Origin: Tridacna crocea
Taxonomy: Eukaryota; Mollusca; Bivalvia; Cardiida; Cardiidae
Reading direction: 5' to 3'
DNA length: 64,000 nt
Assembly (NCBI GenBank): GCA_943736015.1
Contig: OX031059.1
Coordinates: forward strand, 55,687,159 to 55,751,158
Shown here: piece by piece, positions 29,411 through 40,000 of the stretch
Position numbering within the stretch: position 1 is the stretch's first letter
How the letters are laid out: each line of letters begins with the position of its first letter
The notes under the pieces: generated by a model
The model's database searches: none
What the model saw: only the letters and a program-made list of their open reading frames with translations
Told to the model about the DNA's origin: nothing
Translations under genes and position numbers: made by a program

Positions 29411-30055
29411 GGGGAATATCTTCAATGAATGGTGTGAAAAAATGGGAAAAATAACAATGGCTTTAATGAAGAATTGTTCTTTTTTTCCCCACAGTGTTTT
29501 TAAAGGCTGCCCTCTGCAGAAGCATGAACACTTTTTGTATTGAAATGTGTTGAAAGAACTCTAAAAAAAATATTTCCGTTGTCAACAACCGTTATCGTCT
29601 CTTTTTTTACATACTTACCCAAATAAACTATTTTCAAGACTTGTGGAGTATTATCATTCTTTATACTTCATCATGTACCACTTTGATCTGTTTGATTTGT
29701 TTGTTTATATAAGATTTAATACTGTTTTCAGCATTATTTAGTTATATCACTGTGTCAAGTGCACCTATCCATTCTTACATAGAGGTTCTTTTCCTAGTAC
29801 TTCGCACAATATTCTTCTGTTGGCACTGATTACTTTCCCACATAATCATTAGAAACAAGGATCACTGGGGAAAAAGATTCCTGTTGCAGTGTCTGCCTCA
29901 ATCACAGGGAAGTATTCGACAGAGCTTTCTTCTGTTTTGAACACATTCGGAAATTTTAATGTCATTTATATGGCAAGTTTTCAAACATGGTGGATATGAG
30001 CTTGGCATTTGCAACACAAGTTTTCTGTTATCTAAAAAAGGCTGTCAAATTTGTT
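29411..30055. other. Mostly unassigned
   Basis: AATAAA at 29622. A short S2-SINE-like tail (ATATCACTGTGTCAAGTGCA) is near 29745. Confidence 0.4.
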
Positions 30056-30262
30056 TTTAGTCCTTGATCAGAAAATAACATTTGGACTTGTCCGTATGAA
30101 AAGCACGTGCCAATGACAAGAAGTTACTCAAACGTTGAGATTTGTCTCTGAAAAGTTAGGAAACAGTGTGCAAAAAGGATAAAATGCTGGTTACCAGTAT
30201 TTTCTCTTTTCTTCACAGCGTTTTCCAAAGCCATAACACTCGATTGTTTTGAAAAGGGTTAA
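30056..30262 (-). repeat. TTAA hairpin MITE, diverged
   Basis: Both ends decayed; right TTAA present. Hairpin imperfect. Confidence 0.75.
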
Positions 30263-30471
30263 TGAACGGATACATGAATATATTGCAGGTTTACTGTAGA
30301 CATATCAAAAACTTAAGGAAAGGAATACTGATCCGAATAACAAATATAGTGGAAAAGGAGCAAGTTAATGTCACAAGTAATTACGCTCTTTTCGTTGCTA
30401 CACTTACTTTGACGTCGGGAAGGCGACTTGACAACCATTGATGAGGAGGAAAAGGGAGGGGAAGAGTAAGT

Positions 30472-30700
30472 TTAGCTCATTACCAAACGGCAATATTTTA
30501 GGTCTGTCCAAATCGAAAGCATTTGCAGACGACAAAGTAAAAGTGACTGAGAATTTTAAATTTGTTTTGAGTAAGGAACAAAACATTGTGGGAAAAGGAG
30601 GAAATGCTAGTTACCAGCATTTTCTCCTTTCCCCACAATGATTTCTTAAGGGTTCCTTTTCGGGGTAGTAAAAAGAAGAGATTTTGTGGTAATGGATTAA
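30472..30700 (-). repeat. TTAA hairpin MITE type A, diverged
   Basis: Left end TTAG. Hairpin intact apart from a few changes. Confidence 0.9.
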
Positions 30701-30759
30701 GATGCGGAGTAGAATGTTTCTGCTCGGAGGGATTCGGGAACCTCCTATGAATTTTTATT

Positions 30760-31112
30760 AAATGTGTGTTAACAGACATTGTTAAGTGACTGGCACGTGA
30801 CTAATGACGCTAAACTTCCACAAAACAACAAATAATGTAATTATTTTCCATAATGTCTTCTTCGGACGCTATGTTTGAAGCTTTGACTGTGTATATCCAG
30901 TATGTAAATGAGCAAGTTGCTCATGTAAAAATAGACCGTGTTTCCCGTCGGCGTCGACCTGGGCTGTAGTAAATCTCTAATTTCTCTTGTTATTGGATGC
31001 TTTTCGAGTACTAGGGTTTTATGAATGAAAATAATAAGGCTTTGGGAGAATAAATATCATTTTTGTGCATTATTGAATAATTTTCGTCCCAAAATCTGAA
31101 GGCCACCTTTAA
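30760..31112 (-). repeat. Dispersed element, inverted relative of 18284-18815
   Basis: Shares the complements of CAGCCCAGGTCGAC and ACATGAGCAACT and ends CTGAAGGCCACCTTTAA. Its TTAA is the left end of the following MITE. Confidence 0.75.
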
Positions 31113-31337
31113 CCCATTACCACACAATCCCTACTTTTGACAACCATGACAAAAAAGCCTTTAGAAAACATTGGGGGAAAACGAGAAAATGCTGGTAACC
31201 AGCATTTTCTCATTTTCCCACAATGTTTTCTACTCTTCACAAAACAAATTTCAAATTTTCAGTCACTTTTATTTTGTCGTCTGCAAATGCTATCGATTTG
31301 GACAAGCCTAAAATATTGTTGTTTGGTAATGAGTTAA
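31109..31337 (+). repeat. TTAA hairpin MITE type A
   Basis: Full length. Confidence 0.94.
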
Positions 31338-31342
31338 TATAT

Positions 31343-31485
31343 AACCAGCATTTTCTCCTGTTCCCACAATGTTTTCTACTCTTCACAAAACAAATTTCAA
31401 ATTTTCAGTCACTTTTATTTTGTCGTCTGCAAATGCTTTCGATCTGGACAAGCCTAAAATATTGTTGTTTGGTAATTAGTTAATA
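31343..31485 (+). repeat. TTAA hairpin MITE, right half
   Basis: Starts at the hairpin midpoint (AACCAGCATTTTCTCC) and nearly repeats the right half of the preceding copy, so a tandem half-duplication is likely. Confidence 0.9.
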
Positions 31486-31581
31486 TATATGATGCGTCAT
31501 GTAAGATAGGTCGAATCTTCGAAGAACATGACATGCGCAGACAACGGGGTTTTACGTGTCACAAGTTATTTCTCTTTTTTA

Positions 31582-31823
31582 GCTCGGCCGTGTAGCTCTG
31601 GTTAGCGTATCGGACTCGTGATCTGTAGGTTGCGGGTTTTATAGCCAGTTTTGGCAAACTCTCTTTTCGGCGATTTTTCGCCTCTCAGCTCTGATGCAGC
31701 ATGTGAGATATAGTAGTCAGTGTTTTTTAAAGAAAGTTGTGTTACTACTTGTGTGAGAAAGCCAGGAAATAAATGGGTGCGTCACTGACCGCCATTATAT
31801 GACCTAAGCTGCTAACAGTTTGT
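31582..31823 (+). mobile_element. tRNA-derived SINE, family S2
   Basis: The tRNA-like head TAGCTCTGGTTAGCGTATCG ... GTAGGTTGCGGGTTTTA is followed by a body with TTTGGCAAACTCTC, ending TATATGACCTAAGCTGCT. Homologous to 39297-39527. Confidence 0.7.
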
Positions 31824-31869
31824 GACCGGTAAATACTTGTATTTAAATTAAGGCCGCTAAGACCCACTC

Positions 31870-32276
31870 CATCTTCGCAAGCCAAGGCTGACGATTCACT
31901 ACGCTACTCTACCCTTGGCGGATCGAGCTTGATTTTTGCATTCCCCCGATACGCTTTTTCACTGGATGCAGCCAGCTCCAACTGCAACGAATGAAATCGC
32001 TCGCAGCATTTTATCTTTGATTAAAATGGAATAAAGTCACTACCTTTCGAATAGAAGGTAAACATGGAAACCCACGAGGATGTCTGCTTATTGCTAAATG
32101 TACACGTATAATTCGTAAGCGGTTTAGAAAAAGATATTTCATTGATTTTCAGAAATATGATGAAAAGGGGTAATAACCAACATCCAAGAGAGGGCGCATC
32201 GCAGGAATCTCGAAATTGGGCTCAATCAGCCAAGGTAAGATCCACGTAGTGATCGTAACCTTGGCTCGCGAAGATG
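31870..32276 (+). mobile_element. Mutator-like MITE (CATCTTCGC termini), copy 1
   Basis: Left TIR CATCTTCGCAAGCCAAGG, right end ACCTTGGCTCGCGAAGATG. Flanks GACCCACTC and GACCGACTC approximate a 9-bp duplication. No transposase. Confidence 0.8.
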
Positions 32277-32462
32277 AGACCGACTCACTCGGACCTTAAA
32301 TTACGTACAGTGCACTCCGATCTGGCCTCTTCACTGTCCTGTAAAGAGATATCTTGAAAAAAAAATACCTTTTAAATAGGAAAAAACGAGTTTTTACTAT
32401 CATTTTGAAATTTCCATTTCTTTTATGTAACCTTGGTTAATGCATGAATGATGATAGGTTCA

Positions 32463-32498
32463 ATCAGTAGTAGTCTGTATGACTGCTTCCGAAGTTAA
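32463..32498 (-). pseudogene. Remnant copy of the 342-aa gene's last codons
   Basis: The minus strand reads FNFGSSHTDYY then TGA, against FNVNFGSSSYTDYY then TGA in the gene. The similarity continues a few bases past the stop (TGATTGA). No splice acceptor is visible just upstream, so a partial duplication is likelier than an alternative last exon. Confidence 0.5.
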
Positions 32499-32527
32499 AG
32501 CATGTCGCCACTCACTCGGACCTATTA

Positions 32528-32600
32528 CGGACAGCGTAAATCAAGATCGGACTGCACAGAACGTGCAGTCTGATCTTGGATCCACAGTATCTGATAAGAT
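32528..32600. repeat. Short hairpin repeat G
   Basis: AAGATCGGACTGCACAGAAC and GTGCAGTCTGATCTTGGATC, flanked by GGACAG/CTGATAAG-like ends. Confidence 0.75.
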
Positions 32601-32612
32601 GATTATCTTTTC

Positions 32613-32843
32613 TTAACCCATTACCACACAATCCTTACTTTTTACGACTCTGAAAAAAGAAGCCTTTGGAAAACATTGTGGGAAAAGGAGAAAATGCTTG
32701 TAACCAGCATTTTCTCCTTTTTCCCACAATGTTTTCTACCCTTCACAAAACAAATTTCAAATTTTAAGTCACTTTTATCATGTTGTCTGCAAATGCTTTC
32801 GATTTGGACAAGCCTGAAATATTGTTGTTTGGTAATGAGTTAA
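32613..32843 (+). repeat. TTAA hairpin MITE type A
   Basis: Begins 51 bp past the stop of the 342-aa gene (in its sense), so it probably lies in its 3' UTR. Confidence 0.94.
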
Positions 32844-32894
32844 AAAATTCTTTAAAATAGCAAGATAAAGGTAAAACATGTATGAAAGCATCAA

Positions 32895-33923
32895 TCAGTA
32901 GTAATCTGTATAGCTACTGCTCCCAAAGTTCACGTTGAATGCAGCTTCAAGCTTGTTCATAGCTGTATTATAATGGGAATCTGCTTCGACAACTTGATTT
33001 CGCACAAAAGTATTTTGTCTGTAGGGCTCAGTCTCGTAATAATAATTGTGAAGCTCCGCAGGACGGCTGAACTCTGGGTTTAAATAGTTTGTTGCGTATG
33101 GTAAAGGCTGATAGTTCATCCAAGGTTGCCGCCGTGATTCCTCTGCGATGTATTTTAGCTTCTGTTCTGTTCGGCTAGGTTTGGGTTTCGGACGCATTGA
33201 CTTGGCGTACATGGAATTGGGAAACAACTGACCTTCTAAGTCAATATCTTCGTCTTCGTGTGTGGGTAGCCGAGACTGTCTACCGTATTTTCGCGGTAAG
33301 TGCCTTGGCTCATCCATCTGTTTCGGAAATCCGAGCAAAGTTCTCACATTTTCTCTGTTCCGGTCCGTACAACATGGGCACGAGTTTGCACTTGTCCCTT
33401 CATACACGGGAATGATGTGTCCATATCTCGCGTAGTGTAAATAGTCCGCAACCAAACCATCTACCAAAGTATGATTCACATCGGATGGCGATATTGGAAC
33501 GTCATTTCGTTTAAATTTCAATTTTTCCTCGTACACCGGTTTATGAACCGGTGACGGCGGTGGGGATGGTTCCCGTCTCATTGGTATAACAGGTATCACA
33601 GGTTTTGTACTTGCAGGCACAACTCTAACGTCAGTGGTGCCATCTTTAACGTTGGAAAATCTATTTTTAGCAACACGTCGAATTGGTAGCGGATCACCGG
33701 CTGGAACCGGTGTTGACACTGCGAACCGAGCAGTATATTTAGGGGTATATTTTGGGGTACCACTTTCCTCATGTATAGGCGGAAGCTTACGAACACGTGA
33801 CATAGGGGCAGTGTATTTGGCCTTTTGAGTGGCCATCACTGTTCGGCTCGGGGTTGTTTGGTCATAGTTCATTCTGCTGGGTCTCCTACTCGGATCGTAG
33901 CCAAGTAAAGTTCGAAGTGACAT
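32895..33923 (-). CDS. Uncharacterised Pro/Arg/Tyr-rich protein, 342 aa
   Basis: I do not recognise this protein. The ATG at 33923 (MSLRTLLGYDP) is chosen because an in-frame TAA lies 27 nt upstream; the stop is TGA at 32897-32895. A likely 5' UTR acceptor (TATTTCCAG) ends at 33986, so the coding region seems to sit in one terminal exon. Visible features: basic, low-complexity N-terminal third; two KYTP/KYTA-like repeats near residue 60; a proline run PSPPPSP; a CPCC pair near residue 200; a second RTLLG motif (RTLLGFP) matching the N-terminal RTLLGYD; an acidic HEDEDIDLEG; and a Tyr-rich C-terminus ending YTDYY. No signal peptide or membrane segment is evident. Composition suggests a disordered cytoplasmic or cytoskeletal protein. 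Long open frame, composition and splice context argue it is real. Confidence 0.75.
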   Translation of the reverse strand: MSLRTLLGYDPSRRPSRMNYDQTTPSRTVMATQKAKYTAPMSRVRKLPPIHEESGTPKYTPKYTARFAVSTPVPAGDPLPIRRVAKNRFSNVKDGTTDVRVVPASTKPVIPVIPMRREPSPPPSPVHKPVYEEKLKFKRNDVPISPSDVNHTLVDGLVADYLHYARYGHIIPVYEGTSANSCPCCTDRNRENVRTLLGFPKQMDEPRHLPRKYGRQSRLPTHEDEDIDLEGQLFPNSMYAKSMRPKPKPSRTEQKLKYIAEESRRQPWMNYQPLPYATNYLNPEFSRPAELHNYYYETEPYRQNTFVRNQVVEADSHYNTAMNKLEAAFNVNFGSSSYTDYY

Positions 33924-34231
33924 TTTGAAATGGCTGTACTTCTTCAATTAACGGAATAACGCTGTTTGCCCGTAAAACTGTCATTCTGGAAATATAAACA
34001 AGATTGTTTTATTTATATAAATATACGTGCATGGCATGAAGTTCTCTCGTATTTCTTTTGTGACGCATTTAGTGAGAAAATGTTACCATAAAGAAAAGAA
34101 AAGAAATGAGCCAGGCGCACAGGCAAAAGGGGGCTTAAATTATTGTATCCCCGTGATTCACGGTATAGGCCTACCAAGCCAGCCATCACATACCTATAGT
34201 TCCATTGCAGCCACTTTCTCTTACAACAGAC

Positions 34232-34460
34232 TTAACCCTTTACCAAACGACAAAATTTTAGACTGATCCAAGTTGAAAGCACTTGCAGACGACAAAATAA
34301 ACGTAACTCAAAAATTGAAATTTGTTTCCAACTGGGTAGAAAACATTGTGGGAAAAGGAGAAAATGCTGGTAACCAGCATTTTCTCCTTTTCCCACAATG
34401 TTTTCAAAAGGCTTCTATCTCAGGGTCGTAAAAACCAGGGATTGTTTGGTAAAGGGTTAA
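34232..34460 (-). repeat. TTAA hairpin MITE type A/B mixture
   Basis: Right end GGGATTGTTTGGTAAAGGG. Hairpin perfect with GGTAACC at the centre, opposite to most copies in this orientation. Confidence 0.93.
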
Positions 34461-34497
34461 TCATGAAGTAGGCTGGTTCTTAGACACGCAGAAAATA

Positions 34498-34607
34498 GAC
34501 CAATAGCGAAAGGATCCGGTCCAGGTCAGCCTCCGTGGACTAAGCAGGCTGACCTGAGTCGAAACTTTTCACAGATGTATTAAGCCCCCTTTATCATAGA
34601 GCATGAC
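34498..34607. repeat. Palindromic repeat F
   Basis: CAGGTCAGCCTCC opposite AGCAGGCTGACCTG, then GATGTATTAAGCCCCCTTT. Confidence 0.7.
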
Positions 34608-34711
34608 TCAAATATAATTTGTGAGACTTTAGACCAAGACATCTTTGACCGTGACAATCCGGTTGAAAACGGGTCTCTGGTGCAGCTTCATTAGAATTTG
34701 AACATTTGTAA

Positions 34712-35342
34712 TTAACCCGCTAACACAGTCCAGAGTTTCAACGACCACAACTGGGAGGACTTTTGAAAACATTGTGGAAAAAGAGGAAAATGCTAGTTAC
34801 CAACGTTTTTTCCTTTTCCCATAATGCTTTCTAACCTATTAAAGACAGATATCATCCATCTTCGCAAGCCAAGGCTGACGATTCACTACGTTACTCTACC
34901 CTTAGCGGATCGAGCTTGAGTTTTACATTCCCCCCATAAGCTTTTTCATTGGATGCAGCCAGCTCTAGCTGCAACGAATGAAATCGCTCTTAGCATTTCA
35001 TCTTTGATAAAAATAGAACAAGGTCGCTACTACCTTTCTAATAGAAGGTAAATATGGAAACCAACGTGGATGTCCGCTTATCGCTTCATGTGTATTCGTA
35101 AGCGGTTTGTAAAACGATATTTCATTGACTTTCAGAAATATGATGTAAGGGGGGGGGGGGTTAATAACCAGCATCCAATAGAGGGCGCATCGCAGGAATC
35201 GGGCTCAATCCGCCAAGGTAAGATCCACGTAGTGATCGTAACCTTGGCTCGCGAAGATGGATATCATCATTTGAAATACATTTGATTTCTATATGCTTTC
35301 AGTTCGGTCGAGTCCTAAATTTTATCGATTGGTATAGAGGTA
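34712..35342 (+). repeat. TTAA hairpin MITE split by a Mutator-like MITE
   Basis: Left arm and hairpin at 34712-34856, right arm resuming at 35269 (ATTTGAAATAC...). The insertion is 34857-35259 with its duplicated site. Confidence 0.85.
34857..35259 (+). mobile_element. Mutator-like MITE, copy 2
   Basis: 403 bp. Exact 9-bp duplication GATATCATC at 34848-34856 and 35260-35268. Carries a G run near 35149. Confidence 0.9.
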
Positions 35343-35391
35343 GAAGGACTAAGTTACTCAGAGTTTTCGGAACAATCACAGCGAGGTCAAT

Positions 35392-35820
35392 CAGGGTCTG
35401 TATTCACCTACCATTCTTAAGAACATTCTTAGTCTTATTCTTCAAGATTCTCGTCAATGTGAAAGTAACAGATCATCTGATTGGCTAAACCAAATGGTTT
35501 AGCCAATCAGAAGTTCTGTTGCTTTCACAGTTAGAAAATCTTAACCTTTTACCCCTAAAAGGCATTCCTATGGCATCTCTAATTGACCCTAGATAACAGC
35601 AAGGATGAAGCCGTTTCTTATGTGTAAATGACACCTTTATATAGCATTGAAAACATTGTGACAAAAGGTGAAATTGCTCGTCACGAGCAATTACACTTTT
35701 TGCCACAATGTTTTCCAAAGGCTCCTACAAGCAATGTGTAGAAATGAGTATCTATGGAGTAAAGGGTTAAAGAATAAGACAAAGAATATTCTTAAGAATG
35801 GTTGGTGAATACGGACCCAG
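35392..35820. repeat. Palindromic repeat D, filled by a MITE
   Basis: TIR GTATTCACCTACCATTCTTA and TAAGAATGGTTGGTGAATAC. Centre CTGATTGGCTAAACC / GGTTTAGCCAATCAG. Interrupted at its TTAA by the element at 35541. Confidence 0.85.
35541..35770 (+). repeat. TTAA hairpin MITE type C
   Basis: Same plan and termini (TTAACCTTTTACC ... GTAAAGGGTTAA), but arms unrelated to types A/B (GGCATCTCTAATTGACCC, AGCAAGGATGAAGCC). Hairpin centre GCTCGTCACGAGC. Confidence 0.93.
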
Positions 35821-35847
35821 GATAGGAAAGAAAAAGAAAGATAACTA

Positions 35848-36030
35848 CATTCTTAAGAACATTTTTAGTCCTATTATTCAAGATTCTTGTCATTGTGAAA
35901 GTAACAGAACATCTGATTGGCTAAACGAAATGGTTAAGCCAATCAGAAGTTCTGTTGCTTTCACAGTTAGAAAATCTTAAAGAATAAGACAAAGAATATT
36001 CTTAAGAATGGTTGGTGAATACGGACCCAG
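35848..36030. repeat. Palindromic repeat D, empty-site copy
   Basis: Near-identical tandem copy of the preceding element with uninterrupted GAAAATCTTAAAGAATAAG, the pre-insertion state of 35541-35770. Confidence 0.9.
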
Positions 36031-36109
36031 GATAGGAAAGAAAAAAAGAGATAGCTAGCATAAGTTAATGACTAAGCGGGTAAAATAGCTTCTCTTAAAG
36101 TAATTAATT

Positions 36110-36293
36110 CTGGGTTCACCAATCGTTCTTAGGAATATATTTTGTCATATTCTAGATTAAGGAAGTAACTCGATTTCTAATTGGCTAAACCGAATGGTTT
36201 TAGCCAATCAGAAGTTGTGTTGCTTTCTTATTCAGAAAATCTTGGAGAATAAGACTAAGAATGTACTCGAAAATGGTTAGTGAATACAGGCCG
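36110..36293. repeat. Palindromic repeat D, diverged
   Basis: TGGGTTCACCAATCGTTC ... ATGGTTAGTGAATACAGG with centre CTAATTGGCTAAACCG. Confidence 0.75.
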
Positions 36294-36422
36294 TGAGGTC
36301 AATTTAATGACAATTTTTAAAGTAGTTTCGGTTCGCTAAAATGGGGATCTGTACCTAGTTACTGTAAGTCTGGAATAATTATAGAAAATGAGACAGAGCG
36401 GAAACAAGTCAACGAAAATTAA

Positions 36423-36913
36423 GGGCGTATTCCTTTCACCTGTTCCGACACAATGTTCTGTGATCTGGAATGCTGTTCTGGAACGTTCGAAAGGAATATT
36501 TCAGAGCACAATACACTGTTCCGGAATTATGTTCTGAATAAAGCACATTCGGAACATTATTCTATAACATGTCGAAATAAAAGTTAATTGGCATGATGGC
36601 TATTGCAAGAGCTTCTGTCTTAGCTGTGTTAGTTGAGGATATGATTAGCTGCAGAGAAAGAATAGAGACGCGTCTACTATGCCCCTATTTATGGCATTCA
36701 TATCGTTAAAAAAGACAGTTGCAAATTTTGCCATGAAGAATTGTCCGTCTTTCGGCCATCTTGAATCACCTAGCAAGCGTTCAGCAGGTGAGCTACACCT
36801 CGATTGGATTAGAAAAGTCAGAACATGTTCTGAAGAACACGGCACAGTGTTCCGAAATACTCCGTTGACCTAGAACATGTTCGGAGTGTAGGAGAAGCGA
36901 AAGGAATACGACC
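36423..36913. mobile_element. TIR element, about 490 bp, GGGCGTATTCC termini
   Basis: Left GGGCGTATTCCTTTCACC, right GCGAAAGGAATACGACC. Interior rich in GTTCCG/CGGAAC and GAACATGTTC palindromes. No coding. Superfamily unknown. Confidence 0.7.
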
Positions 36914-37146
36914 TAGGAGTATCAATCCGCAGATAAAATAAGTATGGCCTTTAAAACATTTTTAATTACAGGTAATGTATCAGATCAATTGGGGAAACAA
37001 CGAATTTCAAACCTAGTGGTCTTCTAATGGGCTTTTATGTCGCCTTCGGGCAAAATTTAACCTTTAATATACAGTTTGGTCATCGTAAAACACGTGCCAC
37101 TGTCCGTATAAGTACCTTTACCAAAATGTCCATATTAGTACTTTGA

Positions 37147-37375
37147 TTAACTCTTTACCACACAATGCCGACTTTTGACGACTCTGAGAAAGAAGCATTT
37201 TGAAAACATTGTGGGAAAAGGAGAAAATGTTGGTAACCAGCATTTTCTCCTTTACCCACAATGTTTTCTCTCTCCTTTGATACAAATTTCAAGCTTTCGA
37301 TCATTTTCATTTTGACGTCTTCAAATGGTTCCAGTTTGGACCCATCTAAAATCAGATCGTTTGGTAAAGAATTAA
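37147..37375 (+). repeat. TTAA hairpin MITE type A
   Basis: Full length. Right arm diverged. Confidence 0.93.
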
Positions 37376-37645
37376 TACCTAATAAACCACAAGGTAACTA
37401 ATAGGTTTGGGTCCATCGTGCACAAATGAACAATTGAAGACACCCTTTGGGCATAGTTCATCATCAGGTAGCGAATGGTGTAGACATAAGATCAAACTGT
37501 TTATCTTACAAAGTCTGATCATAGTCTACGTCGTCTGCCAAGGCTTCTTGAATCGCTATCGGCTATTAAAACCAGTCACAAAATAAGAATAAAAAAAAAA
37601 CATGTGTTAAATCCCAATAGCTCGGTTAGGAAAAGGACCAGACTC

Positions 37646-39091
37646 TTTTTAGCTCACCTGAGCACAACGTGCTCAAGGGGAGCTTTTAGGATCACTGGAT
37701 GTCCGTCGTCCGTCGTGCGTCGTCCGTCGTCCGTCGTGCGTCGTCAACAATTCTTTAAACATCAACTCCTCCTAAATCAGTGGGCCAATTTGGACCAAAC
37801 TTGGCTGGAATGTTCCTTGGGAGGTCCTCTTCAAAAGTTGTTCACAGAATTTGATTCCGTCAAAAACTCTGGTTGCCATGGCAACCAAATGGAATTTTCT
37901 AGGGAATTCTTTAAAAGTCTTCTCCTCTGAAAACGCTAGTCAGATTTTAAAATAATTTCACAGAGATGTTCCTTGGGTGACCCTTTTCAAAAATCGTTCG
38001 TGAAAATTTGATACGTCAGGAAACATGGCTCTGGTGAATGGGGGTTTCTTGCACTATGCAGAAATAAAGGAATTCTTAAAAATTCTTCTTCTCTGAAACG
38101 GCTGGTCAGATTTTGAAATAATTTCACAGAGATGTTCCTTGGATGACCCTTTTCGAAAAGTGTTCGCAAAATTTTGATCCGTCAAGAATCATGGCTCTGG
38201 TTAATGGGGGCTACTTGCACTATACAGAAATAAAGGAATTCTTTAAAATTCTTCTTCTCTGAAACCGCTGGTCAGAGTTTGAAATAATTTCACAGAGATG
38301 TTCCTTGGATGACCCTTTTCAAAATTTGTTCGCGAAATTTTGATTCGTCAAAAAATGTGGCTCTGGTGAATGGGGGCTACTTGCACTATAGGGAAATGAA
38401 GAAATTCTTAAAAACTCTTCTTCTCTGAAACCGCTGGTCAGATTTTGAAATTATTTCACAGAGATGTTCCTTGGGTGACCCTTTTCAAAACTTGTTCGTG
38501 AAATTTTTATCCGTCAAGAAACATGGCTCTAGTGAATGGGGGCTTCTTGCACTATAGGGAAATGAAGAAATTCTTAAAAATTCTTCTTCTCTGAAACGGC
38601 TGGTCAGATTTTGGAAAATTTTCACAGAGATATTCTTTGGGTGACCGTTTTCAAAAATTGTTCGTGAAAGTTTGATTCGTCGAGAAACATTGCTCTGGTG
38701 AATGGGGGCTACTTGCACTATATGGAAATGCAGAAATTCTTGAAAATTCTTCTTCTCTGAAACCGCTGATCTGATTTGAAAATTGTTTCACTAAAATATT
38801 TCTTGAATGACCCTCTTCAAAATTTGTTTGCGAAATTTTGATAGGTCAAGAAACATGGCTCTAGTGAATGGGGGCTACTTGCAGTGTACGGAAATTAAGA
38901 AACTCCTAAAAATTCTTCTTTTCTGAAACTGCTGGTCAAATTTTGAAAGGACTTTTACAGGTGACCTTTTAAAAATTGCTTTGCAAAATAATGATTTTGT
39001 TTCCAGTGTTTCAATACCTTCAAAAAAAAAAGGCTATGGTCCTCTCAAAAATTCAGGTGAGCGATCCAGGGCCATCTTGGCCCTCTTGTTT
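37646..39091 (-). mobile_element. Terminal-hairpin element with tandem units, complete
   Basis: Both ends are visible: AGCTCACCTGAGCACAACGT at the left, and GAGCGATCCAGGGCCATCTT with GGCCCTCTTGTTT at the right. A GTCCGTCGTCCGTCGTGCGT spacer, GGTTGCCATGGCAACC, then about six units of roughly 170 bp (CATGGCTCTGGTGAATGGGG). Confidence 0.8.
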
Positions 39092-39221
39092 ACCATTTTA
39101 CGTATATTCGAGAAAGTGTAAAATAAAACAGAAAAAAAAAGCAGAGAAAGAAGATGAACTAGAAGAATAATGGGGAGAATGAACATGTATAGCGATAAAA
39201 ATAATGGTTGAATGAACAGGA

Positions 39222-39275
39222 AGATTGATTGATTGATTAATTGATTGATTGATCGATTGATTGATTGATTGATTG
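39222..39275. repeat. (GATT)n microsatellite
   Basis: About 13 units with two point changes. Confidence 0.97.
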
Positions 39276-39296
39276 TATTGGAGTTCAACGCAGTTT

Positions 39297-39527
39297 TAAC
39301 AGCTTAGGTCATATCACAGCGTCAGTGCACCTACGCATGTGTTTCCTACCTTTCTCACACCAATACTGACACAACTGTCTTTATAAGTCACAGGCTACTT
39401 TTCTCACGTGCATCAGAGGTGAGAAGCGAAAACCCGCCGGAAAGAAAGTTTTGCTCATTCGGGTATCGACCTCACAACCACCAGGTCATAAGTCGGATAC
39501 GCTAACCATAGAGCCAGGCCAGACGAA
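39297..39527 (-). mobile_element. tRNA-derived SINE, family S2
   Basis: Reverse copy. The head complement GGTATCGACCTCACAACCAC and CGCTAACCATAGAGCCAGGC is tRNA-like. Confidence 0.75.
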
Positions 39528-39564
39528 CAGGAAGAACGTGAACAAAGAAAGAAGAATATTTAGT

Positions 39565-39783
39565 TTAACCCTTTCCCAAACGGCAAATTTTGGATCCAGA
39601 CCAAATTGCTGATGACAAATTAACAGTTGCTAAAAAGATGATTTTTCTATATAATAGGGTAGAAAAAATTGTGGGAAAAGGAGAAAATGCTGGTTACCAG
39701 CATTTTCTCCTTTTCCCACAATGTTTTCAAAAGGCTTCTATTCCAGACCCGTAAAAACCGGGGATTGTTTGGGAAAGGGTTAA
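39565..39783 (-). repeat. TTAA hairpin MITE type B
   Basis: A short internal loss removes part of the left arm (ACCAAATTGCTGATGAC). Confidence 0.92.
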
Positions 39784-40000
39784 ACATATTTGTTTTACAT
39801 CGATTGAGAAACAAGTTCTAACAACTTATACTAATCTCGCTCGATTCTGCTTCCTTGGAACTAACGTTACACCACGGTAGTCGCCGAATGTGTGGGCAAA
39901 TGAAAAATCCCACACGGTTGACACCCACTCCCGGGTATCGAACTCAGGACCTTATGGTTACGAGGCCGACTCTCTACCTAACATCTTCGGACACCACTCA
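39784..40000 (-). mobile_element. tRNA-derived SINE, family S1
   Basis: Abuts the MITE's TTAA. Box B complement GGTATCGAACTCAGGACC. Confidence 0.75.

Noticed and set aside
33197-33828. Frames on the opposite strand or in other frames within the 342-aa gene.
   Set aside because: Shadows of the long minus-strand coding region; shorter and without splice or start support.
33924-33947. An upstream start (TTG) adding eight residues to the orphan protein.
   Set aside because: TTG initiation is unlikely in an animal, and a stop precedes it immediately. The ATG at 33923 is preferred.
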